Part shown: positions 31,973 through 46,400 of the stretch, one piece after another
Layout of the letters: every line of letters starts with the position of its first letter
How positions within the stretch are numbered: the stretch's first letter is position 1
NCBI GenBank assembly: GCA_032718475.1
Contig: JAUCBJ010005143.1
Span: 1-64,000 of the forward strand
Direction: 5' to 3'
Length of the DNA stretch: 64,000 bases
Origin: Nemertoderma westbladi
Lineage: Eukaryota; Xenacoelomorpha; Nemertodermatida; Nemertodermatidae
Program-made: the position numbers and the translations under genes
Notes under the pieces: model-generated
The model's database searches: none
What the model was told of the DNA's origin: nothing
The model's input: only the letters and a program-made list of their open reading frames with translations

Positions 31973-34900
31973 GTTATATTCACAATAACCCGTATTATAC
32001 ACAATAACCCGTATTATACACAATAACCCGTATTATTCACAATAACCCGTATTATACACAATAACCCGTATTATACACAATAACCCGTATTATACACAAT
32101 AACCCGTATTATACTCAATAACCCGTATTATACACAATAACCCGTATTATACACAATAACCCGTATTATACACAATAACCCGTATTATACACAATAACCC
32201 GTATTATACACAATAACCTGTATTATACACAATAACCCGTATTATTCACAATAACCCGTATTATACAAAATAACACGTATTATACACAATAACCTGTATT
32301 ATACACAATAACCTGTATTATACACAATAACCCGTATTATACACAATAACCTGTATTATACACAATAACCCGTATTATACACAATAACCCGTATTATACA
32401 CAATAACCCGTATTATACACAATAACCCGTATTATACACAATAACCCGTATTATAAACAATAACCCGTATTATACATAATAACCTGTATTATACACAATA
32501 GCCCGTATTATACACAATAACCTGTATTATACACAATAACCCGTATTATACACAATAACCCGTATTATACACAATAACCCGTATTATACACAATAACCCG
32601 TATTATAAACAATAACCCGTATTATACATAATAACCTGTATTATACACAATAGCCCGTATTATACACAATAACCTGTATTATACACAATAGCCCGTATTA
32701 TATACAATAACCTGTATTATACACAATAACCCGTATTATACACAATAACCCGTATTATGCACAATAACCCGTATTATACACAATAACCCGTATTATACAC
32801 AATATCCCGTATTATACACAATAACCCGTATTATACACAATAACCGGTATTATATAATAACCCGTATTTTACACAATAACCCGTATTATACACAATAACC
32901 CGTATTATACACAATAACCTGTATTATACACAATAGCCCGTAATATATACAATAACTTGTATTATACACAATAGCCCGTATTATATACAATAACTTGTAT
33001 TATACACAATATCCCGTATTATACACAATAACCCGTATTATACACAATAACCCGTATTATACACAATAACCCGTATTATACACAATAACCCGTATTATAC
33101 ACAATAACCCGTATTATACACAATAACCCGTATTATAAACAATAACCCGTATTATACACAATAACCTGTATTATACACAATAACCCATATTATACACAAT
33201 AACCCGTATTATACACAATAACCCGTATTATACACAATAACCCGTATTATACACAATAACCCGTATTATACACAATAACCCGTATTATACACAATAACCC
33301 GTATTATACACAATAACCCGTATTATACACAATAACCTGTATTATACACAATAACCCGTATTATACACAATAACCCGTATTATAAACAATAACCCGTATT
33401 ATACATAATAACCTGTATTATACACAATAGCCCGTATTATACACAATAACCCGTATTATACACAATAACCCGTATTATACACAATAACCCGTATTATAAA
33501 CAATAACCCGTATTATACATAATAACCTGTATTATACACAATAGCCCGTATTATACACAATAACCTGTATTATACACAATAGCCCGTATTATATACAATA
33601 ACCTGTATTATACACAATAACCCGTATTATACACAATAACCCGTATTATGCACAATAACCCGTATTATACACAATAACCCGTATTATACACAATAACCCG
33701 TATTATACACAATAACCCGTATTATACACAATAACCCGTATTATACACAATAACCCGTATTATACACAATAACCTGTATTATACACAATAACCCGTATTA
33801 TACACAATAACCCGTATTATACACAATATCCCGTATTATACACAATAACCCGTATTATACACAATAACCCGTATTATACACAATAACCTGTATTATACAC
33901 AATAGCCCGTATTATATACAATAACCTGTATTATACACAATAACCCGTATTATATACAATAACCTGTATTATACTCAATAACCCGTATTATACACAATAA
34001 CCCGTATTATACACAATATCCCGTATTATACACAATAACCCATATTATACACAATAACCCATATTATACACAATAACCCGTATTATACACAATAACCCGT
34101 ATTATACACAATAACCCGTATTATACACAATAACCCGTATTATACACAATAACCCGTATTATACACAATAACCCGTATTATACACAATAACCCGTATTAT
34201 ACACAATAACCTGTATTATACACAATAACCTGTATTATACACAATAACCTGTATTATACACAATAACCCGTATTATACACAATAACCCGTATTATACACA
34301 AAACCCGTATTATACACAATAACCCGTATTATACACAATAACCTGTATTATACACAATAACCCGTATTATACACAATAACCCGTATTATACACAATAACC
34401 TGTATTATACACAATGACCCGTATTATACACAATAACCCGTATTATACACAATAACCCGTATTATACACAATAACCCGTATTATACACAATAACTCGTAT
34501 TATACACAATAACCCGTATTATACACAATAACCCGTATTATACACAATAACCTGTATTATACACAATAACCCGTATTATTCACAATAACCCGTATTATAC
34601 ACAATAACCCGTATTATACACAATAACCCGTATTATACACAATAACCCGTATTATACACAATAACCTGTATTATACACAATAACCCGTATTATACACAAT
34701 AACCCGTATTATACACAATAACCCGTATTATACACAATAACCCGTATTATACACAATAACTCGTATTATACAAAATAACCCGTATTATACACAATAACCT
34801 GAATTATACACAATAACCCGTATTATACACAATAACCCGTATTATACACAATAACTCGTATTATACACAATAACCCGTATTATACAAAATAACCCGTATT

Positions 34901-37900
34901 ATACACAAGAACCCGTATTATACACAATAACCCGTATTATACACAATAACTCGTATTATACACAATAACCCGTATTATACAAAATAACCCGTATTATACA
35001 CAAGAACCCGTATTATACACAATAACCCATATTATACACAATAACCCGTATTATACACAATAACCCGTATTATACACAATAACCCGTATTATACACAATA
35101 ACCTGTATTATACACAAGAACCCGTATTATACACAATAACCCGCATTATACACAATAACCCGTATTATACACAATAACCCGTATTCTACACAATAACCTG
35201 TATTATACACAAGAACCCGTATTAGACACAATAACCCGTATTATACACAATAACACGTATTATACACAATAACCCGTATTATACACAATAACCTGTATTA
35301 TACACAATAACCCGTATTATACACAATAACCTGTATTATACACAATAACCCGTATTATACACAATAACCCGTATTATACACAATAACCCGTATTATACAC
35401 AATAACCCGTATTATACACAATAACCTGTATTATACACAAGAACCCGTATTATACACAATAACCCGTATTATACACAATAACCCGTATTATACACAATAA
35501 CCCGTATTCTACACAATAACCTGTATTATACACAAGAACCTGTATTAGACACAATAACCCGTATTATACACAATAGCCCGTATTATATACAATAACCTGT
35601 ATTACACACAATAACCCGTATTATACACAATAACCCGTATTATACACAATAACCTGTATTATACACAATAACCTGTATTATACACAATAACCTGTATTAT
35701 ACACAATAACCCGTATTATACACAATAACCTGTATTATACACAATAACCCGTATTATACACAATAACCCGTATTATAAACAATAACCCGTATTATAAACA
35801 ATAACCCGTATTATACACAATAGCCCGTATTATACACAATAACCCGTATTATACACAATAACCCGTATTATACACAATAACCCGTGTTATACACAATAAC
35901 CCGTATTATACACATTAACCCGTATTATACACAATAAACCCGTATTATACATAATAACCCGTATTATACACAATAACCTGTATTATACACAATAACCCGT
36001 ATTATACACAATAACCCGTATTATACACAATAACCTGTATTATACACAATAACCCGTATTATACACAATAACCTGTATTATACACAATAACCTGTATTAT
36101 ACACAATAACCCGTATTATACACAATAACCCGTATTATACACAATAACCCGTATTATACACAATAACCCGTATTATACACAATAACCCGTATTATACACA
36201 ATAGCCCGTATTATACACAATAACCCGTATTATACACAATAACCCGTATTATACACAATAACCCGTGTTATACACAATAACCCGTATTATACACATTAAC
36301 CCGTATTATACACAATAACCTGTATTATACACAATATACTGTATTATACACAATAACCCGTATTATACACAATAACCCGTATTATACACAATAACCCGTA
36401 TTATACACAATAACCCGTATTATACACAATAACCCGTATTATAAACAATAACCCGTATTATACATAATAACCTGTATTATACACAATAGCCCGTATTATA
36501 CACAATAACCTGTATTATACACAATAGCCCGTATTATATACAATAACCTGTATTACACACAATAACCCGTATTATACACAATAACCGGTATTATATAATA
36601 ACCCGTATTTTACACAATAACCCGTATTATACACAATAACCCGTATTATACACAATAACCCGTATTTTACACAATAACCCGTATTTTACACAATAACCTG
36701 TATTATACACAATAGCCCGTATTATATACAATAACCCGTATTATACACAATAACCCGTATTTTACACAATAACCTGTATTATACACAATAACCCGTATTA
36801 TACACAATAACCCGTATTATACACAATAACCTGTATTATACACAATAACCCGTATTATACACAATAACCCGTATTATACACAATAACCCGTATTATACAC
36901 AATAACCCGTATTATACACAATAACCCGTATTATACACAATAACCTGTATTATACACAATAGCCCGTATTATATACAATAACCCGTATTATACACAATAA
37001 CCCGTATTATACACAATAACCCGTATTATATACAATAACCTGTATTACACACAATAACCCGTATTATATACAATAACTTGTATTATACACAATAACCTGT
37101 ATTATACACAATAACCCGTATTATACACAATAACCCATATTATACACAATAACCGGTATTATATAATAACCCGTATTTTACACAATAACCCGTATTTTAC
37201 ACAATAACCTGTATTATACACAATAGCCCGTATTATATACAATAACCCGTATTATACACAATAACCCGTATTTTACACAATAACCTGTATTATACACAAT
37301 AGCCCGTATTATACACAATAACCTGTATTATACACAATAGCCCGTATTATATACAATAACCTGTATTATACACAATAACCCGTATTATACACAATAACCC
37401 GTATTATACACAATAACCCGTATTATACACAATAACCCGTATTTTACACAATAACCTGTATTATACACAATAGCCCGTATTATACACAATAACCTGTATT
37501 ATACACAATAGCCCGTATTATATACAATAACCTGTATTATACACAATAACCCGTATTATACACAATAACCCGTATTATACACAATAACCCGTATTACACA
37601 CAATAACCCGTATTATACACAATAACCGGTATTATATAATAACCCGTATTTTACACAATAACCCGTATTATACACAATAACCCGTATTATACACAATAAC
37701 CCGTATTTTACACAATAACCCGTATTTTACACAATAACCTGTATTATACACAATAGCCCGTATTATATACAATAACCCGTATTATACACAATAACCCGTA
37801 TTATACACAATAACCCGTATTATATACAATAACCCGTATTATACACAATAACCCGTATTATACACAATAACCTGTATTATACACAATAACTCGTATTATA

Positions 37901-40900
37901 TGCAATAACCTGTATTATACACAATAACCCGTATTATATAATAACCCGTATTTTACACAATAACCCGTATTATACACAATAACCGGTATTATATAATAAC
38001 CCGTATTTTACACAATAACCCGTATTATACACAATAACCCGTATTATACACAATAACCCGTATTATACACAATAACCCGTATTATATACAATAACCCGTA
38101 TTATACACAATAACCCGTATTATACACAATAACCTGTATTATACACAATAACTCGTATTATATGCAATAACCTGTATTATACACAATAACCCGTATTATA
38201 CACAATAACCCGTATTTTACACAATAACCTGTATTATACACAATAGCCCGTATTATACACAATAACCTGTATTATACACAATAGCCCGTATTATATACAA
38301 TAACCTGTATTACACACAATAACCCGTATTATACACAATAACCGGTATTATATAATAACCCGTATTTTACACAATAACCCGTATTATACACAATAACCCG
38401 TATTATACACAATAACCCGTATTTTACACAATAACCCGTATTTTACACAATAACCCGTATTATACACAATAACCCGTATTATACACAATAACCCGTATTT
38501 TACACAATAACCCGTATTTTACACAATAACCTGTATTATACACAATAGCCCGTATTATATACAATAACCCGTATTATACACAATAACCCGTATTTTACAC
38601 AATAACCTGTATTATACACAATAGCCCGTATTATATACAATAACCTGTATTACACACAATAACCCGTATTATATACAATAACTTGTATTATACACAATAA
38701 CCCGTATTATACACAATAACCTGTATTATACACAATAACCTGTATTATACACAATAACCCGTATTATACACAATAACCCATATTATACACAATAACCGGT
38801 ATTATATAATAACCCGTATTTTACACAATAACCCGTATTATACACAATAACCCGTATTATACACAATAACCCGTATTATACACAATAACCCGTATTATAC
38901 ACAATAACCGGTATTATATAATAACCCGTATTTTACACAATAACCCGTATTATACACAATAACCCGTATTATACACAATAACCCGTATTACACACAATAA
39001 CCCGTATTATACACAATAACCGGTATTATATAATAACCCGTATTTTACACAATAACCCGTATTAGACACAATAACCCTTATTATACACAATAACCCGTAT
39101 TATGCACAATAACCCGTATTATACACAATAACCCGTATTATGCACAATAACCCGTATTATACACAATAACCCGTATTATACACAATATCCCGTATTATAC
39201 ACAATAACCCGTATTATACACAATAACCGGTATTATATAATAACCCGTATTTTACACAATAACCCGTATTATACACAATAACCCGTATTATACACAATAA
39301 CCTGTATTATACACAATAGCCCGTAATATATACAATAACTTGTATTATACACAATAGCCCGTATTATATACAATAACTTGTATTATACACAATAACCCGT
39401 ATTATACACAATAACCCGTATTATACACAATAACCCGTATTATACACAATAACCCGTATTATACACAATAACCCGTATTATACACAATAACCCGTATTAT
39501 ACACAATAACCCGTATTATACACAATAACCCGTATTATACACAATAACCCGTATTATACACAATAACCCGTATTATACACAATAACCCGTATTATACACA
39601 ATAACCTGTATTATACACAATAGCCCGTATTATATACAATAACTTGTATTATACACAATAACCCGTATTATACACAATATCCCGTATTATACACAATAAC
39701 CCGTATTATACACAATAACCGGTATTATATAATAACCCGTATTTTACACAATAACCCGTATTATACACAATAACCCGTATTATACACAATAACCCGTATT
39801 ATACACAATAACCTGTATTATACACAATAACCCGTATTATACACAATAACCCGTATTCTACACAATAACCCGTATTATACACAATAACCCGTATTCTACA
39901 CAATAACCTGTATTATACACAAGAACCCGTATTAGACACAATAACCCGTATTATACACAATAACACGTATTATACACAATAACCCGTATTATACACAATA
40001 ACCTGTATTATACACAATAACCCGTATTATACACAATAACCTGTATTATACACAATAACCCGTATTATACTCAATAACCCGTATTATACACAATAACCCG
40101 TATTATACACAATATCCCGTATTATACACAATAACCCGTATTATACACAATAACCCGTATTATACTCAATAACCCGTATTATACACAATAACCCGTATTA
40201 TACACAATAACCTGTATTATACACAATAACTTGTATTATACACAATAACCCGTATTATACACAATAACCCGTATTATACACAATAACCCGTATTATACAC
40301 AATAACCCGTATTCTACACAATAACCCGTATTATACACAATAACCCGTATTCTACACAATAACCTGTATTATACACAAGAACCCGTATTAGACACAATAA
40401 CCCGTATTATACACAATAACACGTATTATACACAATAACCCGTATTATACACAATAACCTGTATTATACACAATAACCCGTATTATACACAATAACCTGT
40501 ATTATACACAATAACCCGTATTATACTCAATAACCCGTATTATACACAATAACCCGTATTATACACAATATCCCGTATTATACACAATAACCCGTATTAT
40601 ACACAATAACCCGTATTATACTCAATAACCCGTATTATACACAATAACCCGTATTATACACAATAACCTGTATTATACACAATAACCTGTATTATACACA
40701 ATAACCCGTATTATACACAATAACCCGTATTATACACAATAACCCGTATTATACACAATAACCTGTATTATACACAATAACCCGTATTATACACAATAAC
40801 TTGTATTATACACAATAACCCATATTATACACAATAACCCGTATTATACAAAATAACCCATATTATACACAATAACCCGTATTATACACAATAACCCATA

Positions 40901-42590
40901 TTATACACAATAACCCGTATTATACACAATAACCCATATTATACACAATAACCCGTATTATACACAATAACCCGTATTATACACAATAACCCGTATTATA
41001 CACAATAACCCGTATTATACACAATAACCCGTATTATACACAATAACCTGTATTATACACAATAACCCGTATTATACACAATAACCCGTATTATATACAA
41101 TAACCCGTATTATACACAATAACCCGTATTATATACAATAACCCGTATTATAAACAATAACCCGTATTATACACAATATCCCGTATTATACACAATAACC
41201 CATATTATACACAATAACCCGTATTATACACAATAACCCATATTATACACAATAACCCGTTTTATACACAATAACCCGTATTATACAAAATAACCCGTAT
41301 TATAAACAATAACCCGTATTATAAACAATAACCGTATTATACACAGTAACCCATATTATACACAATAACCCGTATTATACACAATAACCCGTATTATACA
41401 CAATAACCCGTATTATACACAATAACCCGTATTATAAACAATAAACGTATTATACACAATAACCCGTATTATACACAATACCCCGTATTATACACAATAA
41501 CCCGTATTATACACAATAACCCGTATTATACACAATAACCCGTATTATACACAATAACCTGTATTATACACAATAACCCGTATTATACACAATAACCTGT
41601 ATTATACACAATAACCTGTATTATACACAATAACCCGTATTATACACAATAACCTGTATATACACAATAACCCGTATTATAAACAATAACCCGTATTATA
41701 CACAATAACCCGTATTATACACAATAACCTGTATTATACACAATAGCCCGTATTATATACAATAACTTGTATTATACACAATAACCCGTATTATACACAA
41801 TAACCTGTATTATACACAATAAACCCGTATTATACACAATAACCTGTATTATACACAATAACCCGTATTATACACAATAACCCGTATTATAAACAATAAA
41901 CGTATTATACACAATAACCCGTATTATACACAATACCCCGTATTATACACAATAACCCGTATTATACACAATAACCTGTATTATACACAATAACCTGTAT
42001 TATACACAATAACCCGTATTATACACAATAACCTGTATTATACACAATAACCCGTATTATAAACAATAAACGTATTATACACAATAACCCGTATTATACA
42101 CAATACCCCGTATTATACACAATAACCCGTATTATACACAATAACCTGTATTATACACAATAACCTGTATTATACACAATAACCCGTATTATACACAATA
42201 ACCTGTATATACACAATAACCCGTATTATAAACAATAACCCGTATTATACACAATAACCCGTATTATACACAATAACCTGTATTATACACAATAGCCCGT
42301 ATTATATACAATAACTTGTATTATACACAATAACCCGTATTATACACAATAACCTGTATTATACACAATAAACCCGTATTATACACAATAACCCGTATTA
42401 TACACAATAACCCGCATTATACGCAATAACCCGTATTATACACAATAACCCGTATTATACACAATAACCCGTATTATACACAATAACCCGTATTATACAC
42501 AATAACCCGTATTATACACAATAACCTTGATTATACACAATACCCCGTATTATACAGAATAACCCGTATTATACAGAATAACCCGTCTAA
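31973..42590. repeat. Minisatellite, 19-bp unit, about 558 copies, filling intron 4
   Basis: Consensus ACACAATAACCCGTATTAT. A degenerate first unit (GTTATATTCACAATAACCCG) begins at about position +5 of the intron, overlapping the donor GTAAGT. Common variants are CCTG, TAGCCCG, a short unit GGTATTATATAATAACCCG and TTTACAC. Groups of variants recur, for example TTCTACAC..CAAGAACCCG..TTAGACAC near 35.2, 39.9 and 40.37 kb, and a block near 41.65 kb repeated about 549 bp later, showing multi-unit copying. No stop-free frame of note. It occupies about 95% of intron 4. Confidence 0.97.
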
Positions 42591-42970
42591 TAAAAAATCA
42601 ACCCAGAGAGAGAGGGAGGTTTCTCCAGATATATTTCAGAATTTTCCTTTATTTTTTTACAATCTTTTGTCTCCATCTATATTTCACTAGGATGTATTTC
42701 ACCCAAGGTTCAGTTATTTTATGTATATCTCAACAATGACAGATAATTTTCACGTTGACGTTGTGGTTGCATTGAATTCACATCTCTCGGAGGTCGTGGG
42801 TTCGATCCCCGCACGGGGTCTAGGGCTAGCCAGTTTAAGTGACTAGCCAGGGTGCATCCTTGCAACTAGCCCTGCAACTTTAAATGGTAGCTAAATGAGT
42901 ACTGGAATTTCCTCTACAGAATACATGGTGGTCTTGTGGCTGGTCCAATATCGATAGAGGCTTTTTTAAA
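42591..42970. other. Intron 4 unique part with a SINE-like remnant
   Basis: Contains GGTTCGATCCC (42799-42809), a B-box match within a short GC-rich T-arm-like hairpin, followed by about 150 bp with a GGGCTAGCCAG / GACTAGCCAGGG motif pair. The A box is degenerate. A tRNA-derived SINE on the + strand is the likely source. Confidence 0.5.
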
Positions 42971-43107
42971 CGCTTGTAACACATTGTATTGCTTAACGGT
43001 TGTAACACATTGTATTGCTTAACGGTTGTAACACATTGTATTGCTTAACGGTTGTAACGCATTGTATTGCTTAACGGTTGTAACACATTGTATTGCTTAA
43101 CGGTTGG
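42971..43107. repeat. Short minisatellite, 26-bp unit, about 5 copies
   Basis: GCTTAACGGTTGTAACAC and ATTGTATT repeat five times, ending 18 bp before the exon e acceptor. One copy has AACGC for AACAC. Confidence 0.93.
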
Positions 43108-43125
43108 TTTTATTGACTGTTTTAG

Positions 43126-43241
43126 TATCCGTTCGCGGAAACAATCAACCTGCTGATTTTGCCGGGTCTCGGTCTTGGATTCGCTATAGGAATGGTGGAC
43201 GCCTCCATGATGCCGACGATGGGGTACCTCGTGGATCTACG
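43126..43241 (+). CDS. VMAT: VMAT exon e (TM9-TM10 loop and TM10)
   Basis: The acceptor GACTGTTTTAG ends at 43125. The translation reads [18 protein letters not shown], then [20 protein letters not shown] and two bases of Arg. This matches VMAT2 [36 protein letters not shown] at the same length. The Asp in GMVD is the conserved TM10 acidic residue (VMAT2 Asp399) required for proton-coupled transport in the family. The donor is CTACG|GTACGT, so the Arg codon is split with the next exon, which should begin with the HVSVYGS motif and lies beyond the window. GC content is clearly higher than in the surrounding introns. An open frame from 43104 to 43316 overlaps the exon but runs through both splice sites and is not the gene product. 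Confidence 0.92.
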
Positions 43242-43432
43242 GTACGTCTGCGCATGCGCACTTTATGCTACATTTATAGGACTTGTTATTTTACAACTAG
43301 TTTGATTTCCATATGATTCAAGTGTATCTTACATGTGCGGTGCACTTAATCTCCCTAAGCTCGTTCATATCCGTCGCGATGGGTGGGAGTCTTTATTGCG
43401 ACGTGTAAACTCGTCTCATAACAGTATTGTAC
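43242..43432. other. 5' end of intron 5, unique
   Basis: About 190 bp from the donor GTACGT to the array, containing a 12-bp palindrome TGCGCATGCGCA at 43249-43260. No further feature. Confidence 0.6.
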
Positions 43433-46400
43433 AGACCGTAGCTCAGGTGACCTTCCCGTTGCCTTGCCGTCTCGTTGGTCCCTGTTCTCTGGACCGTAGC
43501 TCAGGTGACCTTCCCGTTGCCTTGCCGTCTCGTTGGTCCCTGTTCTCTGGACCGTAGCTCAGGTGACCTTCCCGTTGCCTTACCGTCTCGTTGGTCCCTG
43601 TCCTCTGGACCGTAGCTCAGGTGACCTTCCCGTTGCCTTGCCGTCTCGTTGGTCCCTGTTCTCTGGACCGTAGCTCAGGTGACCTTCCCGTTGCCTTGCC
43701 GTCTCGTTGGTCCCTGTTCTCTGGACCGTAGCTCAGGTGACCTTCCCGTTGCCTTGTCGTCTCGTTGGTCCCTGTCCTCTGGACCGTAGCTCAGGTGACC
43801 TTCCCGTTGCCTTACCGTCTCGTTGGTCCCTGTTCTCTGGACCGTAGCTCAGGTGACCTTCCCATTGCCTTGCCGTCTCGTTGGTCCCTGTTCTCTGGAC
43901 CGTAGCTCAGGTGACCTTCCCGTTGCCTTACCGTCTCGTTGGTCCCTGTTCTCTGGACCGTAGCTCAGGTGACCTTCCCGTTGCCTTGCCGTCTCGTTGG
44001 TCCCTGTTCTCTGGACCGTAGCTCAGGTGACCTTCCCGTTGCCTTACCGTCTCGTTGGTCCCTGTCCTCTGGACCGTAGCTCAGGTGACCTTCCCGTTGC
44101 CTTGCCGTCTCGTTGGTCCCTGTTCTCTGGACCGTAGCTCAGGTGACCTTCCCGTTGCCTTGCCGTCTCGTTGGTCCCTGTTCTCTGGACCGTAGCTCAG
44201 GTGACCTTCCCGTTGCCTTGTCGTCTCGTTGGTCCCTGTCCTCTGGACCGTAGCTCAGGTGACCTTCCCGTTGCCTTACCGTCTCGTTGGTCCCTGTTCT
44301 CTGGACCGTAGCTCAGGTGACCTTCCCGTTGCCTTGCCGTCTCGTTGGTCCCTGTTCTCTGGACCGTAGCTCAGGTGACCTTCCCGTTGCCTTGCCGTCT
44401 CGTTGGTCCCTGTTCTCTGGACCGTAGCTCAGGTGACCTTCCCGTTGCCTTGTCGTCTCGTTGGTCCCTGTCCTCTGGACCGTAGCTCAGGTGACCTTCC
44501 CGTTGCCTTACCGTCTCGTTGGTCCCTGTTCTCTGGACCGTAGCTCAGGTGACCTTCCCATTGCCTTGCCGTCTCGTTGGTCCCTGTTCTCTGGACCGTA
44601 GCTCAGGTGACCTTCCCGTTGCCTTACCGTCTCGTTGGTCCCTGTTCTCTGGACCGTAGCTCAGGTGACCTTCCCGTTGCCTTGCCGTCTCGTTGGTCCC
44701 TGTTCTCTGGACCGTAGCTCAGGTGACCTTCCCGTTGCCTTACCGTCTCGTTGGTCCCTGTCCTCTGGACCGTAGCTCAGGTGACCTTCCCGTTGCCTTG
44801 CCGTCTCGTTGGTCCCTGTTCTCTGGACCGTAGCTCAGGTGACCTTCCCGTTGCCTTGCCGTCTCGTTGGTCCCTGTTCTCTGGACCGTAGCTCAGGTGA
44901 CCTTCCCGTTGCCTTGTCGTCTCGTTGGTCCCTGTCCTCTGGACCGTAGCTCAGGTGACCTTCCCGTTGCCTTACCGTCTCGTTGGTCCCTGTTCTCTGG
45001 ACCGTAGCTCAGGTGACCTTCCCATTGCCTTGCCGTCTCGTTGGTCCCTGTTCTCTGGACCGTAGCTCAGGTGACCTTCCCGTTGCCTTACCGTCTCGTT
45101 GGTCCCTGTTCTCTGGACCGTAGCTCAGGTGACCTTCCCGTTGCCTTACCGTCTCGTTGGTCCCTGTTCTCTGGACCGTAGCTCAGGTGACCTTCCCGTT
45201 GCCTTGCCGTCTCGTTGGTCCCTGTTCTCTGGACCGTAGCTCAGGTGACCTTCCCATTGCCTTGCCGTCTCGTTGGTCCCTGTTCTCTGGACCGTAGCTC
45301 AGGTGACCTTCCCGTTGCCTTACCGTCTCGTTGGTCCCTGTTCTCTGGACCGTAGCTCAGGTGACCTTCCCGTTGCCTTACCGTCTCGTTGGTCCCTGTT
45401 CTCTGGACCGTAGCTCAGGTGACCTTCCCGTTGCCTTACCGTCTCGTTGGTCCCTGTTCTCTGGACCGTAGCTCAGGTGACCTTCCCGTTGCCTTGCCGT
45501 CTCGTTGGTCCCTGTTCTCTGGACCGTAGCTCAGGTGACCTTCCCGTTGCCTTACCGTCTCGTTGGTCCCTGTTCTCTGGACCGTAGCTCAGGTGACCTT
45601 CCCGTTGCCTTACCGTCTCGTTGGTCCCTGTTCTCTGGACCGTAGCTCAGGTGACCTTCCCGTTGCCTTACCGTCTCGTTGGTCCCTGTCCTCTGGACCG
45701 TAGCTCAGGTGACCTTCCCGTTGCCTTGCCGTCGCGTTGGTCCCTGTTCTCTGGACCGTAGCTCAGGTGACCTTCCCGTTGCCTTGCCGTCGCGTTGGTC
45801 CCTGTTCTCTGGACCGTAGCTCAGGTGACCTTCCCGTTGCCTTACCGTCTCGTTGGTCCCTGTTCTCTGGACCGTAGCTCAGGTGACCTTCCCATTGCCT
45901 TGCCGTCTCGTTGGTCCCTGTCCTCTGGACCGTAGCTCAGGTGACCTTCCCGTTGCCTTACCGTCTCGTTGGTCCTTGTTCTCTGGACCGTAGCTCAGGT
46001 GACCTTCCCGTTGCCTTACCGTCTCGTTGGTCCTTGTTCTCTGGACCGTAGCTCAGGTGACCTTCCCGTTGCCTTGCCGTCTCGTTGGTCCCTGTTTTCT
46101 GGACCGTAGCTCTGGTGACCTTCCCGTTGCCTTGCCGTCTCGTTGGTCGCTGTTCTCTGGACCGTAGCTCAGGTGACCTTCCCGTTGCCTTGCCGTCTCG
46201 TTGGTCCCTGTTCTCTGGACCGTAGCTCTGGTGACCTTCCCGTTGCCTTGCCGTCTCGTTGGTCGCTGTTCTCTGGACCGTAGCTCAGGTGACCTTCCCG
46301 TTGCCTTGCCGTCTCGTTGGTCCCTGTTCTCTGGACCGTAGCTCAGGTGACCTTCCCGTTGCCTTACCGTCTCGTTGGTCCCTGTCCTCTGGACCGTAGC

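Larger units (their letters stand above)
5356..43241 (+). other. VMAT: Internal segment of a vesicular monoamine transporter gene (five exons, introns 1-4 complete)
   Basis: Five exons with canonical AG acceptors and GT donors join in one frame over 448 bp. The product matches the SLC18 family from just before TM7 to the end of TM10, without gaps relative to remembered vertebrate VMAT2. The family exchanges vesicular protons for cytosolic monoamines at the membrane of secretory and synaptic vesicles. VMAT fits better than the acetylcholine transporter because of [20 protein letters not shown] and FAIGMVD. Residues known to line the VMAT2 substrate or tetrabenazine site (Asn305, Glu312, Trp318 and the TM10 Asp399, from memory) are all present. 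Intron sizes are 933, 20838, 4510 and 11157 bp, and the fifth exceeds 20.7 kb. The start, TM1-6, TM11-12 and both UTRs are outside the window. A divergent SLC18-like paralog is the main alternative. Confidence 0.9.

Noticed and set aside
43104-43316. Stand-alone 70-codon gene
   Set aside because: It overlaps VMAT exon e in a different frame and runs through its splice sites; the exon reading is far better supported.
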